In this document: positions 17,627 through 26,430 of the stretch, piece after piece
Layout of the letters: each line of letters opens with the position of its first letter
Numbering within the stretch: position 1 is the first letter of the stretch
Source of the DNA: Streptomyces microflavus
GTDB lineage: Bacteria; Actinomycetota; Actinomycetes; Streptomycetales; Streptomycetaceae
Length of the DNA: 64,000 bases
NCBI RefSeq assembly: GCF_014650075.1
Contig: NZ_BMUG01000006.1
Coordinates: 62,001 to 126,000, forward strand
Reading direction: 5' to 3'
Notes under the pieces: model-generated
What the model was told of the DNA's origin: nothing
Databases searched by the model: none
The model's input: the letters and a program-made list of their open reading frames with translations, nothing else
Translations under genes and position numbers: made by a program

Positions 17627-18466
17627 TCAACGTATCGGCTTCTCGCGGGACTTGAGGGCGATCTGCCAGCGGTAGAAGCTCATCGCCAGCGCGAAGTCGA
17701 GCCCGGCCCGGCCGTCCAGGAAGCCCCGCCGGTAGAGGTACATGTACGCGAACGACACCACGGGCTTGAACGGCGCCTTGTGGAACAACTGCCCCTGGCG
17801 TGACTTGACCTGGCGCACCTGCTCCTTCACCTGGGGGTGCTGCTCCAGCCACGCCTCCCAGTCCGAGTACCGGTTGTGCCGCTCGAACCAGGCGGTGACC
17901 GGGTCGAGGTCCTGGTGCTCGATGGGGTTCTCCAGCGTCCCCACGGTCGCGGCGACCGGCTGGTAGTGGCCCTCCACCTCCCCGATGCCCGGCGCGTCCA
18001 GGTCCCCGACCTCCGGGTAGTAGGAGCGGGTGCGGTCGGTCAACGACCGCTTGCGGATGGTGTATCCGTGCCGCAGCCGCTTCCCCGAGAACCAGTACCC
18101 GAGCGGGATGTCGTACGCGGCGGGCTTCGGCGCCGACGGATCACGGAAGGTCTCCCGCAGCTCGGCCAGCAGCCCCGGGCTGAGCCGCTCGTCGCCGTCG
18201 AGCAGCAGGATCCAGTCCAGGTCGGTGCGGACGTTCTCCAGGCACCACTGCTTCTTCCGCGGATGGCCCCCGTCCCAGGTGTACGTGACCACCTCGGCCC
18301 CGCACTCCTCGGCGATCTTGACGGTGTCGTCGGTGCTGTGGGAGTCCACCACGACGACCGCCTCGAAGTGGCCGAGCACCGATTTCACCGCCTCGGCGAT
18401 GTTCAGGCCCTCGTTCTTCGTGGGGATCGCCACGGCTATGGGGAGCTTGGTCTTGCCGGCGGTCAT
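17627..18466 (-). CDS. Glycosyltransferase family 2
   Basis: A 279-residue GT-A enzyme with PIAVAIPTKNEGLNIAEAVKS at the N terminus and the metal-binding DxD in WILLLDGDERLSPGLL, resembling bacterial envelope-sugar transferases of the WaaE/LpsA type. A basic C-terminal region (YMYLYRRGFLDG) may associate with the membrane. The ATG at 18466 overlaps the upstream lipoprotein stop. It is the last gene of a five-gene minus-strand operon starting at gmd. Confidence 0.9.
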   Translation of the reverse strand: MTAGKTKLPIAVAIPTKNEGLNIAEAVKSVLGHFEAVVVVDSHSTDDTVKIAEECGAEVVTYTWDGGHPRKKQWCLENVRTDLDWILLLDGDERLSPGLLAELRETFRDPSAPKPAAYDIPLGYWFSGKRLRHGYTIRKRSLTDRTRSYYPEVGDLDAPGIGEVEGHYQPVAATVGTLENPIEHQDLDPVTAWFERHNRYSDWEAWLEQHPQVKEQVRQVKSRQGQLFHKAPFKPVVSFAYMYLYRRGFLDGRAGLDFALAMSFYRWQIALKSREKPIR

Positions 18467-19203
18467 CCTTTGGCTCCTTCGGCCAGCCAGGCGTAGCAGC
18501 CTGTGGAGGTGAACGTACGGGCGGACTTCGGGATGGTGATCTTCCGGGACTTTCCGGTGTCGGAGGTACCGGAGGCCAGCTCCTTGCCGCCGGCCCCGGT
18601 GATCTGCCACGAGCAGCTCGTCGTGGGGGAGGCGGAGCGGTAGACGCCGGGCCGGAGCGTCTTCCCGGCGTGGGTGCCGTCCACATAGGCGTACGCGGCC
18701 TCGTCGACCAGGTCCTGGTGCTGGGGGCAGAGCCCCGCCACCGCGGCCGGGGCGTCGGGGATCTCCTGGGTGGCGATCGCGCCCACGGCGGTGTCCCGGT
18801 CGGCCTTGACCAGGTAGCGCAGCTTGTCGCAGGTCTCCTGGCCGGTCTGGAGCACGGCGGCCGGGTCCATGCCCTTGGGCACCCGGTCCTCCAGATACTC
18901 CTTCTGCTTCTTGGTGAAGGTCCCGGTGGCCGGGGTGATCTCGTCGGAAGGTGTCTTCGGGCCCTCGGCGGTCGCGGCGGGAGCGGACGGCCCGGGGGCC
19001 GCCGGCTCCTCGGTGGCGGGCGCGGCGGGCGGAGCGGGTGTGGTGGGCGTGGTGGCGGACGGGCCGGGGACGGAGGGCCCGGAGGCCGCGGGGCGCTGGG
19101 CGCCCGCGGCCTCCGGGTCGTTCCCGTCCGCGGACGAGCCGCAGGAGGCCAGCACCGCCGCCGTCAGGGCGACGGCGGCGCAGGCCAGGAACGGATTCCT
19201 CAT
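18463..19203 (-). CDS. Secreted lipoprotein of unknown function
   Basis: A 246-residue predicted lipoprotein. The signal peptide ends in the lipobox LASC at about residues 18-21. An Ala/Pro/Thr-rich linker (to about residue 85) probably spans the wall. The C-terminal domain of about 150 residues holds several Cys residues (QETCDKL, GLCPQHQDL, TSCSWQITG, STGCYAWLAEG). The family is not recognised. It starts four bases after the LamG protein gene and is coupled to the GT2 gene, so it is co-produced with the polymer apparatus. Confidence 0.8.
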   Translation of the reverse strand: MRNPFLACAAVALTAAVLASCGSSADGNDPEAAGAQRPAASGPSVPGPSATTPTTPAPPAAPATEEPAAPGPSAPAATAEGPKTPSDEITPATGTFTKKQKEYLEDRVPKGMDPAAVLQTGQETCDKLRYLVKADRDTAVGAIATQEIPDAPAAVAGLCPQHQDLVDEAAYAYVDGTHAGKTLRPGVYRSASPTTSCSWQITGAGGKELASGTSDTGKSRKITIPKSARTFTSTGCYAWLAEGAKG

Positions 19204-19207
19204 CGGA

Positions 19208-21469
19208 TCAGCTGTTCCTCAGGGCGTAGTGCGCACTGACCTGGGAACCGGTCAGCGCGGTCGGATAGACGGCGGTCTCGTCGATCTCCCCGGCGAAGAA
19301 GTTGCTGGTGGGACGGTTGGGCCAGCCGGACAGGTTGTCCCCGCCGACCCGCCAGTACCCCGGGTAGTTCTCGTTGGTGGAGTACAGGATGTTCGACGCG
19401 CGCAGCTGCCCGTCGACGTACAGCGACATCCCCTGGCCGAGGGGGCCCTGGGTGGCGACGACGTGGTGCCACTGGCCGTCGTTGTAGGCGGCCGAGGTGG
19501 CGACCGTGCGCGTTCCACCGCTCTGGACGCCGAACACGAGGCGCCCGTCGTTGCGCATGTAGACGTGCTTGTCGTGGCGGCTGCTGTTCTGCTGGTTCAG
19601 GTTCCCGAAGCCGATGATCTTCCCGCCACGGGTGGTGGTGGTCTTGATCCAGGTCTCCACCGAGAAGCGGGTCGGCTGGGCGTGCTGACGGTTGCTGTAC
19701 GCGTACTCGTCGGTGCCGTTGAACCCGATCGCGGTGGACGGTCCGGCGACGGCCGCCGGGGTCTGCCGGTAGGCGGGGCCGTTGCGCAGGAACCCGTTGT
19801 TGAGGTTGCCGCTGCTGTCGTGGGCGAAGGTGGAGGTGCCCTCGTCGTAGCGCCAGTAGAGGGTCGCCCCGTCGGCCTTGACCCGGGCGGGGTAGGCCTC
19901 GGTCGTGGTGGCCACGGTGGCGGACTGGGCTGGGGACTTGGCGCTGGTGTTGGTGCCGTCGCTCGCGGTGATCCGGTACGAGTAGGTCTCGCCCGGTACG
20001 ACGTCGGTGTCCGTCCAGCTCAGCTGCGGCCGGTTCCAGAAGACCGAGTAGCCGGTCGTGGTGTGGATGGGGGTGTTCGACCCGTCCTTGTAGATCCGGT
20101 AGGTCAGCTCACCGTCGTCGGTGTCGAAGCTGGTCTGCCAGTTCACCTCGATCTTCCCCGGATTCAGCGTGGACAGGCTGACGTTGGGCACCCAGGGCGC
20201 CCCGGTGTCCGGGGCGTCCGAGAACCGGGTCAGCCCCTGCTGGGGGGCGCTGTTGACGGTGGTGAACTCGCCGCCGACCCACAGGTAGTGGCGGTCGCCC
20301 TTGGCGGTCTGGGTCATCACCCGCGGACCGACCGGCTCCCCGATGCCGTCGTTGGTGTCCGGGAACCAGGGCAGCAGCGTCGGGTCGTCGACCGACTGGG
20401 CCAGCAGGTGCTTGCGCGGCTGGTCCGGGAAGGCGCCCATGGAGGAGCAGTCGTGGGCGTGGCTGCCGCTGTAGAGCACTCCGGAGTAGACCGCCACGGC
20501 CTGGGTGGCGCCCAGGCAGGTGTCGCGCCAGCGCTGCTGGAAGTCGCTCAGGTTCAGGGCGATCCGGCCGTCGAAGACCCCGCCGCCGGTGCCCTCGTTG
20601 CCGGTGTAGAAGCCGGTGGCGTCGGTGGTGATGTCCTGGACGGTGGAGTTGTTGTGGATGAACCCCGCGTAGGTCTTGGTGAGTTGTCCGGTGGTGGCGT
20701 TCACCACGGCCAGGGCGTGGGTGGTGGTGCCGTTGATCCGGAAGAAGTCCCCGCCGAGCAGCACGTTCTGCCCGTCCGGGGTCACCTCGATCGCCCGGGC
20801 CACCTCGTCGGCGTTGGCCGTGAACGGCAGCAGGGAGGCCCCGGCGGTGGAGACGGCCGCGAAGTGGCTCCTGCTCTGGCCTCCGACGCTGGTGAAGTCG
20901 CCGGCCAGGTAGACCGTGTCGGACGTGACGGCGAGCGCCCGAACGGTGGCCGATACGGCGATCTTGAAGTTGGAGCGGACGGTGCAGGTCGCGGTGTCGA
21001 TGGCAGCGAAGTTGCTGACCCCTTCCCCGTTCACCGCCCCGAACTGGCCGCCCGCGTAGAGCGTCTCCCCGTCGGGGGAGAGCGCCAGCGAGCGTACGGT
21101 CGCGGTCCCCGAGGAGATCGTGAACGACAGCGAGCAGTCGGTGGGCGCCCCTGTCGCCGCGTCGAAGGCGGCGAAGTTCACCGCGGGCTGCTCATTGGTC
21201 CCGGGTGCGGCCTTGGGCGGCCGCAGGGTGGAGAAGGTGCCGCCCGCGTAGACGACGCCGTCGCCGGCCGCCATCGACCAGACGATGCCGTTGGTCTGCC
21301 AGGTGGAGAGGTCGTCCGCGGTGATGGCCACCGGAGGGGTCAGCGCCGCTGCCGGGGAACCCCCGACCGCCGTGGCGGTCAGGGCTCCGGCCAGCAGGCA
21401 GAGAGCGGCGGAGGCGGCCCGAACACGGCCGCGTCCTCCGGATCTTTGCCCCGTACTTCCGTTCATCAT
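19208..21469 (-). CDS. Secreted beta-propeller/FN3/LamG protein
   Basis: A 753-residue exported protein with an N-terminal signal peptide (about residues 1-43, ending SPAAALT). Residues ~50-410 contain repeated GGxF segments (VVYAGGTFSTLRP, TLYAGGQFGAVNG, VLLGGDFFRING) that suggest a beta-propeller. An FN3 domain at ~415-505 (TYSYRITASDGTNTSAKSP) is followed by a LamG/concanavalin-like domain to the end (FSVETWIKTTTT, GQWHHVVATQG, MSLYVDGQL). No catalytic motif is evident, so it may bind glycan. It is a close tandem paralog of the upstream gene and overlaps its stop, inside the gmd operon. Confidence 0.85.
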   Translation of the reverse strand: MMNGSTGQRSGGRGRVRAASAALCLLAGALTATAVGGSPAAALTPPVAITADDLSTWQTNGIVWSMAAGDGVVYAGGTFSTLRPPKAAPGTNEQPAVNFAAFDAATGAPTDCSLSFTISSGTATVRSLALSPDGETLYAGGQFGAVNGEGVSNFAAIDTATCTVRSNFKIAVSATVRALAVTSDTVYLAGDFTSVGGQSRSHFAAVSTAGASLLPFTANADEVARAIEVTPDGQNVLLGGDFFRINGTTTHALAVVNATTGQLTKTYAGFIHNNSTVQDITTDATGFYTGNEGTGGGVFDGRIALNLSDFQQRWRDTCLGATQAVAVYSGVLYSGSHAHDCSSMGAFPDQPRKHLLAQSVDDPTLLPWFPDTNDGIGEPVGPRVMTQTAKGDRHYLWVGGEFTTVNSAPQQGLTRFSDAPDTGAPWVPNVSLSTLNPGKIEVNWQTSFDTDDGELTYRIYKDGSNTPIHTTTGYSVFWNRPQLSWTDTDVVPGETYSYRITASDGTNTSAKSPAQSATVATTTEAYPARVKADGATLYWRYDEGTSTFAHDSSGNLNNGFLRNGPAYRQTPAAVAGPSTAIGFNGTDEYAYSNRQHAQPTRFSVETWIKTTTTRGGKIIGFGNLNQQNSSRHDKHVYMRNDGRLVFGVQSGGTRTVATSAAYNDGQWHHVVATQGPLGQGMSLYVDGQLRASNILYSTNENYPGYWRVGGDNLSGWPNRPTSNFFAGEIDETAVYPTALTGSQVSAHYALRNS

Positions 21470-24249
21470 TCAGCTCCGAAGGTGAGAACGAGCTGCGGCC
21501 TGGAGGCCGCCGATCCTGCCTCGCTCGACCAGATGCGGAGACTGTCCGTCCCGCTGCTGGTCAGGGCGAGTGAGTAGGCGGAGCCGAGGGCCCCGCCCAG
21601 TGCCGGCGCGGTGAGCTCCACCGAGTAGTCGGTGGAGACGGCGGTTGCGCCGGTGATGGTCCCCAGCACGGACGCGGAGAGCGCCGGCCGGGAGTTGTAG
21701 GTGACCGCCGACTCGGTCCAGGCGCCGGTGACCGGCACCACGGTGTGGCTGTCGGTGGAGCCCGCCGTCGGATCCGACGACGTACGGAACTGGAGCCGGG
21801 CCCCCTTGAGGACCTGCCCGGCCGGGGCGGCGGGCAGGGTGAAGCGCAGATAGCCCAGGTAGGGCGTGGTGCCCCGGCAGGCCAGCTGCTGGTCGTTGTA
21901 GTTCGCGTTGGCCGCCACGCCGTTGACGTACGCGTCCTCGGTGGGCAGGAGGCTCACCGTGGTGTCGCCGGGCGGGGCGGGTGCCTGGGCCAGCTGGTGG
22001 TGGGCGGCGACCTGGGCGGCGGTGAGTGCGGAGGGGTAGATGGCGCTCTCGTCGACCTGCCCCGCGAAGTAGGTGGAGGAGGGCCGGTTCGGCCAGGCGT
22101 TGTTCATCGCGTCACCGCCGACCCGCCAGTACCCGTTGTACGAGCGGTTGCCCGCGGCCGTGTTGGCGGCGACCCGCGCCCCGTCCACGTACAGCGCCAT
22201 CCCGCCGGGCCCCTGGGTGGCGACGGCGTGGTGCCACTGCCCGTCGTTGAAGCCCGCCGAACTGGTCAGGGTGGGGCGGCTGTTGGTGCTGCCGACCTGG
22301 ACGCCGAAGGCGAGCCGGCCGTTGTCGGTGAGGTAGAGCAGCTTGTCGGAGACGGAGCTCGTGTGGCCCTGTGCCGTACCGATGTTGTTGCCGTACCCGA
22401 CGAGCCGCCCCCCGCTCGTCGACGTCGTACGGAACCAGGTTTCGATGGAGTACGGGGTGGGCGAGGTGTAGCGGTGCAGCCGGTCGCTGTACACGTACTC
22501 GTCGCTGCCGTTCAGTGAGAGCGCGGCCGAACCGGCGACGGCGGAGGGCGTGGCCCGGTACGTGGGGGTGTTCACGTACACCCCGCCGTTCCGGCTGTCC
22601 GACGCGTCCGCCGCGAACGCCCCGCCCGGCTCGTCGTAACGCCAGTACAGATCGGCCCCGTCGGCCAGCACCCGCTCCTGGTACGGGGAGGCGGTGGAGG
22701 CGGCGGTCACGGAGACGGCGGGGGAGAGCGCGCTGGTGTTGCCGGCGCCGTCGGTCGCCGTGATCCGGTAGGAGTACGTCTGCCCGGCGGCCACGTTGCG
22801 GTCGGTGAAGGTCAGCTGCGGGCGGCTGAAGAAGAGGGACGAGCCGGTCGTGGTGTGTACCGGCACCGCACCCCCGTTCCGGTACACCCGGTACGTCAGC
22901 AGGCTGTCGTCCAGGTCCAGCGAGGACCGCCAGCTCACCCGCACCTCACCGGCGCGCGGCGCCGACACACTGGCCGCGGGAAGGCTCGGCGCACCCGTGT
23001 CCGGGGTGCTGGCGAACCGGGTCAGCGCCTGCTGCTGCACCCCGTTGACGGTGGTGAACTCCCCGCCCACCCAAAGGAAGTCACGGCCCTCGCGGGTGGC
23101 GACGGTCAGCGCGCGCGGCCCGACCGGCTCCCCGATCCCGTCGTTCGTGTCGGGCAGCCACCCCAGCAGCGCCGGATCGTCGACGCCCTGCGCGGTCAGG
23201 TGCTTGCGCGCCTGGTTGGGGAAGCCGCCCATGGTCGAGCAGTCGTGCACATGGCTCGCCGCGTAGAGCACCCTCTTGTGGACCCGCAGCGCCTGCGTCG
23301 CCCCCTGGCAGGTGTCCCGCCAGCGCTGGCCGAAGCCGTCCAGCTCCATGGCGAGCCGGCCGTCGAAGGAGTTGCCGCCCCGGCCCTCACCGGCCGCGTA
23401 CCAGCCGCCGGACGCGGAGTCCGTGACGATGTCCTTGATGACGGCCGTGGACGGGATGAAGTTGTTCGGATAGCCCCGGGTGAGGGCTCCGGTCGTGGCA
23501 CCGGTCACCGCGATCGCATGGGAGTTGGCGCCGCCCACGGTGAAGAAGTCGCCGCCGATCAGCACCGACTGCCCGTCCGGCGTCACCCTCAGGGTCCGCC
23601 CCGGGTCGTCCGCGTCCGGATTCCACCCGGTCACCGCACCCGCCGGGGTCACCGCGCCGAAGAAGCGCCGGGTCTGCCCGTTCACCGACTGGAAGTCGCC
23701 GCCCGCGTACACCGTGCCGTTCGGTGCCACGTCCAGCGCGCGGACCGTCGCCGAGAAGTCCGGCGCGAACCCCGCCCGCCGCGTGCAGGTGGCCGTGTCG
23801 ACGGCGACCAGCCCGTTGGCGCTCGTCCCGTTGACCGCGTTGAAGTACCCGCCCACGTACAGCGTCGACCGGTCCGGCGACACGGCGAGCGCCCGCACGG
23901 TGGCGGTGCCGCTGCTCCGGGTGAAGGAGAGCGGGCAGCCGGCCGGAGCCCCGGTCGCCGCGTTGAAGGCGGCGAAGTTGACGGCGGGCGTGGAGCTGCC
24001 GCCGGAGGGCGTTCCGGCCGGGCGGACGGCGGAGAAGGTGCCGCCCGCGTAGACGACCCCGTTGGCCTCCGCCAGCGCCCACACGATCCCGTTGGTCTGG
24101 TAGGTGGGCAGGTGGTCGGCGGTGAAGCCGACCGGGTCGGTCAGCGCGGCCGCCGGGGGCGCGGCGGCCACCGGGGCGAGCACCCCGGCGGCCAGCGCGA
24201 GGGCGGCGGTGAGGGCGCCGGTACGTTCCCGGAGCCCCGCCCCCCTCAT
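21466..24249 (-). CDS. Secreted beta-propeller/FN3/LamG/DNRLRE protein
   Basis: A 927-residue exported protein with the same order as the next gene: signal peptide, GGxF-repeat propeller-like region (VVYAGGTFSAVRP, VLIGGDFFTVGG), FN3 domain and LamG domain (YSIETWFRTTST, GQWHHAVATQG). A C-terminal ~165-residue domain is additional; it starts VSLLPTEDAYVNGVAANANY and resembles DNRLRE/CBM96-type carbohydrate-binding domains. The ATG at 24249 overlaps the gmd stop. Position and domains suggest an extracellular protein that binds or organises the polymer made here; no enzyme motif supports catalysis. Confidence 0.85.
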   Translation of the reverse strand: MRGAGLRERTGALTAALALAAGVLAPVAAAPPAAALTDPVGFTADHLPTYQTNGIVWALAEANGVVYAGGTFSAVRPAGTPSGGSSTPAVNFAAFNAATGAPAGCPLSFTRSSGTATVRALAVSPDRSTLYVGGYFNAVNGTSANGLVAVDTATCTRRAGFAPDFSATVRALDVAPNGTVYAGGDFQSVNGQTRRFFGAVTPAGAVTGWNPDADDPGRTLRVTPDGQSVLIGGDFFTVGGANSHAIAVTGATTGALTRGYPNNFIPSTAVIKDIVTDSASGGWYAAGEGRGGNSFDGRLAMELDGFGQRWRDTCQGATQALRVHKRVLYAASHVHDCSTMGGFPNQARKHLTAQGVDDPALLGWLPDTNDGIGEPVGPRALTVATREGRDFLWVGGEFTTVNGVQQQALTRFASTPDTGAPSLPAASVSAPRAGEVRVSWRSSLDLDDSLLTYRVYRNGGAVPVHTTTGSSLFFSRPQLTFTDRNVAAGQTYSYRITATDGAGNTSALSPAVSVTAASTASPYQERVLADGADLYWRYDEPGGAFAADASDSRNGGVYVNTPTYRATPSAVAGSAALSLNGSDEYVYSDRLHRYTSPTPYSIETWFRTTSTSGGRLVGYGNNIGTAQGHTSSVSDKLLYLTDNGRLAFGVQVGSTNSRPTLTSSAGFNDGQWHHAVATQGPGGMALYVDGARVAANTAAGNRSYNGYWRVGGDAMNNAWPNRPSSTYFAGQVDESAIYPSALTAAQVAAHHQLAQAPAPPGDTTVSLLPTEDAYVNGVAANANYNDQQLACRGTTPYLGYLRFTLPAAPAGQVLKGARLQFRTSSDPTAGSTDSHTVVPVTGAWTESAVTYNSRPALSASVLGTITGATAVSTDYSVELTAPALGGALGSAYSLALTSSGTDSLRIWSSEAGSAASRPQLVLTFGAE

Positions 24250-25259
24250 CTGTCCACCCGGACGGCGGCCCCGGTCAGCTGGTCCGAGAGCAGGCGGATG
24301 TCCGCGTCGACCATGATCCGGGCCAGCTCCCGCGACTTCACCTCGGGCTTCCAGCCCAGCAGCTCCTCAGCCTTGGACGCGTCACCGATCAACGCGTCGA
24401 CCTCGCTGGGGCGTTCGTACTTGGGGTCGTACCGCACATGCTCGGCCCAGTCGAGGCCCGCGTGCTCGAAGGCGAACTCCAGGAACTGCCGGACACTGAC
24501 CCCCTCACCGGTCGCGACCACGTAGTCGTCCGGGGTATCGCACTGGAGCATCCGCCACATGGCGTCCACGTACTCCGGCGCGTACCCCCAGTCCCGGATC
24601 GCGTCCAGGTTGCCCAGGTGCAGCCGGTCCTGGAGGCCGGCCTTGATCCGGGCGACGCCCCGGGTGATCTTCCGGGTCACGAAGGTCTCACCGCGGCGCG
24701 GCGACTCGTGGTTGAAGAGGATCCCGTTGACGGCGAACATGTCGTACGCCTCGCGGTAGTTGACCGTCGCCCAGTACGCGTAGACCTTCGCCACGCTGTA
24801 CGGGCTGCGCGGGTGGAACGGGGTCTTCTCGTTCTGCGGGGGCGGGCTGGCGCCGAACATCTCGGAGGACGACGCCTGGTAGATCCGGGTCTGGATCCCG
24901 CTGGCCCGGACCGCCTCAAGGAGTCGGATGGTGCCGAGCCCGGTGACGTCACCGGTGTAGAGCGGGGCGTCGAAGGAGACCCGCACATGGGACTGGGCGC
25001 CCAGGTTGTAGACCTCGTCGGGCTGGATGTCGCGCAACAGGTTCACCAGCGCCACACCGTCGGTGAGGTCCGCGTGGTGCAGGACGAAGGAGCGCTCCGG
25101 CTCCTCGGGACCCTGGTAGATGTGGTCGATCCGCTCCGTGTTGAAGCTCGACGAGCGGCGTATCAGGCCATGGACCGTGTACCCCTTGTCGAGCAGCAAC
25201 TCCGCCAGGTACGAGCCGTCCTGGCCGGTCACTCCCGTGATGAGCGCGGTCTTCGCCAC
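24246..25259 (-). CDS. gmd: GDP-mannose 4,6-dehydratase
   Basis: A 337-residue SDR-type dehydratase converting GDP-D-mannose to GDP-4-keto-6-deoxy-D-mannose. The NADP-binding TGVTGQDGSYLAELLL is near the N terminus, the active-site QASSSEMFGA follows, and the catalytic SPYSVAKVYAYW has the Y-x3-K pair. NHESPRRGETFVTRKI is diagnostic of Gmd. GTG 25259 is preferred because AGAAGGGGG lies upstream. It leads a coupled minus-strand operon and diverges from fcl, which catalyses the next step. Confidence 0.96.
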   Translation of the reverse strand: MAKTALITGVTGQDGSYLAELLLDKGYTVHGLIRRSSSFNTERIDHIYQGPEEPERSFVLHHADLTDGVALVNLLRDIQPDEVYNLGAQSHVRVSFDAPLYTGDVTGLGTIRLLEAVRASGIQTRIYQASSSEMFGASPPPQNEKTPFHPRSPYSVAKVYAYWATVNYREAYDMFAVNGILFNHESPRRGETFVTRKITRGVARIKAGLQDRLHLGNLDAIRDWGYAPEYVDAMWRMLQCDTPDDYVVATGEGVSVRQFLEFAFEHAGLDWAEHVRYDPKYERPSEVDALIGDASKAEELLGWKPEVKSRELARIMVDADIRLLSDQLTGAAVRVDR

Positions 25260-25375
25260 GATTCCCCCTTCTCTGCTGTCCGCCTGTGCGACGAACAAGT
25301 CACCGACATATCGGAATTAGAGCGTTCTGCGGCAAAACATCTCCGCAGTCCGTTACTGCTGGCACAATCCGAGCC
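25260..25375. promoter_or_regulatory. Divergent gmd/fcl promoter region
   Basis: The 116 bases between the divergent gmd and fcl starts are AT-richer than the flanking genes and must carry both promoters. No confident core promoter or operator can be assigned. Confidence 0.45.
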
Positions 25376-26359
25376 ATGACGACCGAACTCCCCGTCCCAC
25401 CCAAGGAATCCGCCCGACCCCTACTGCGCCCCGGCTCCCGCATATTCGTCGCGGGCCACCGCGGACTGGTCGGCTCGGCGGTGGCCCGCCGCCTCGCCGA
25501 CGACGGCCACGAGGTCCTCACCCGCGGCCGTGACCTCCTCGACCTGCGCGACGCCGCGCGGACCGAGACGTATCTGCGGGACATCCGCCCGGACGCCGTG
25601 GTGCTGGCCGCCGCCAAGGTGGGCGGGATCATGGCCAACAGCACCTACCCGGTGCAGTTCCTGGAGGACAACCTGCGCATCCAGCTCAGCGTGATCGCCG
25701 GGGCGCACGCGGCCGGGACCGAGCGGCTGCTCTTCCTCGGCTCGTCGTGCATCTACCCCCGGCTCGCCCCCCAGCCGATCCGCGAGGAGTCGCTGCTCAC
25801 CGGGGAGCTGGAGCCCACCAACGAGGCGTACGCCCTGGCCAAGATCGCCGGAATCGTCCAGACCCAGTCCTACCGCCGGCAGTACGGCGCCTCCTACATC
25901 AGCGCCATGCCCACCAATCTCTACGGGCCCGGCGACAACTTCGACCTGGAGACCTCGCACGTCCTGCCCGCGCTGATCCGCCGCTTCCACGAGGCGCAGC
26001 GCGACGGGGCGCCGGAGGTCACCCTGTGGGGCTCCGGCTCGCCGCGTCGCGAGTTCCTCCACGTCGACGACCTCGCCGCCGCCTGCGTACGCCTGCTGGA
26101 GGCGTACGACGGTGACGCGCCCGTCAACATCGGCTGCGGCGAGGACCTCACCATCCGCGAACTCGCCGGGACCATCGCCGAGGTGACGGGCTATCAGGGA
26201 CGGATCGGCTGGGACACCTCGAAGCCCGACGGGACCCCCCGCAAGCTGCTCGACGTCTCCCGTCTGACCTCCCTCGGCTTCAAGCCGCAGATCCCGCTGC
26301 GCGACGGCATCGCCCGCACCTACGCCTGGTGGCTGGGGCAACTCGCTCCCACCGCCTGA
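25376..26359 (+). CDS. fcl: GDP-L-fucose synthase
   Basis: A 327-residue epimerase/reductase completing GDP-L-fucose synthesis from the Gmd product. It shows FVAGHRGLVGSAVARRL for NADP binding, AAAKVGGIMAN, the active-site SSCIYP, and the catalytic NEAYALAKIAG (Y-x3-K), all standard for Fcl/WcaG. ATG 25376 is chosen as the first start giving the family N terminus; in-frame codons upstream belong to the intergenic region. With gmd it shows that a fucose (6-deoxyhexose) residue is available to the locus polymer. Confidence 0.95.
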   Translation: MTTELPVPPKESARPLLRPGSRIFVAGHRGLVGSAVARRLADDGHEVLTRGRDLLDLRDAARTETYLRDIRPDAVVLAAAKVGGIMANSTYPVQFLEDNLRIQLSVIAGAHAAGTERLLFLGSSCIYPRLAPQPIREESLLTGELEPTNEAYALAKIAGIVQTQSYRRQYGASYISAMPTNLYGPGDNFDLETSHVLPALIRRFHEAQRDGAPEVTLWGSGSPRREFLHVDDLAAACVRLLEAYDGDAPVNIGCGEDLTIRELAGTIAEVTGYQGRIGWDTSKPDGTPRKLLDVSRLTSLGFKPQIPLRDGIARTYAWWLGQLAPTA

Positions 26360-26365
26360 CCGTTC

Positions 26366-26394
26366 GCCACTGCGCTTGCCGGTCGCGCAGTGGC
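26366..26394. terminator. Bidirectional hairpin between fcl and the sugar transferase
   Basis: A perfect 10-bp stem (GCCACTGCGC, 26366-26375, with GCGCAGTGGC, 26385-26394) and a 9-base loop lie just after the fcl stop, between two convergent genes. No U-tract is present, as is common in Streptomyces terminators. Confidence 0.6.
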
Positions 26395-26430
26395 GCACCG
26401 GGGTTCCTCGCATCGTCGGGCCCGCCGTTC

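Noticed and set aside
18824..21577. A 917-codon plus-strand frame across the lipoprotein and LamG genes
   Set aside because: It is Gly/Val/Arg-rich with no domains, while the minus strand encodes signal peptides, FN3 and LamG motifs with coupled starts and stops.
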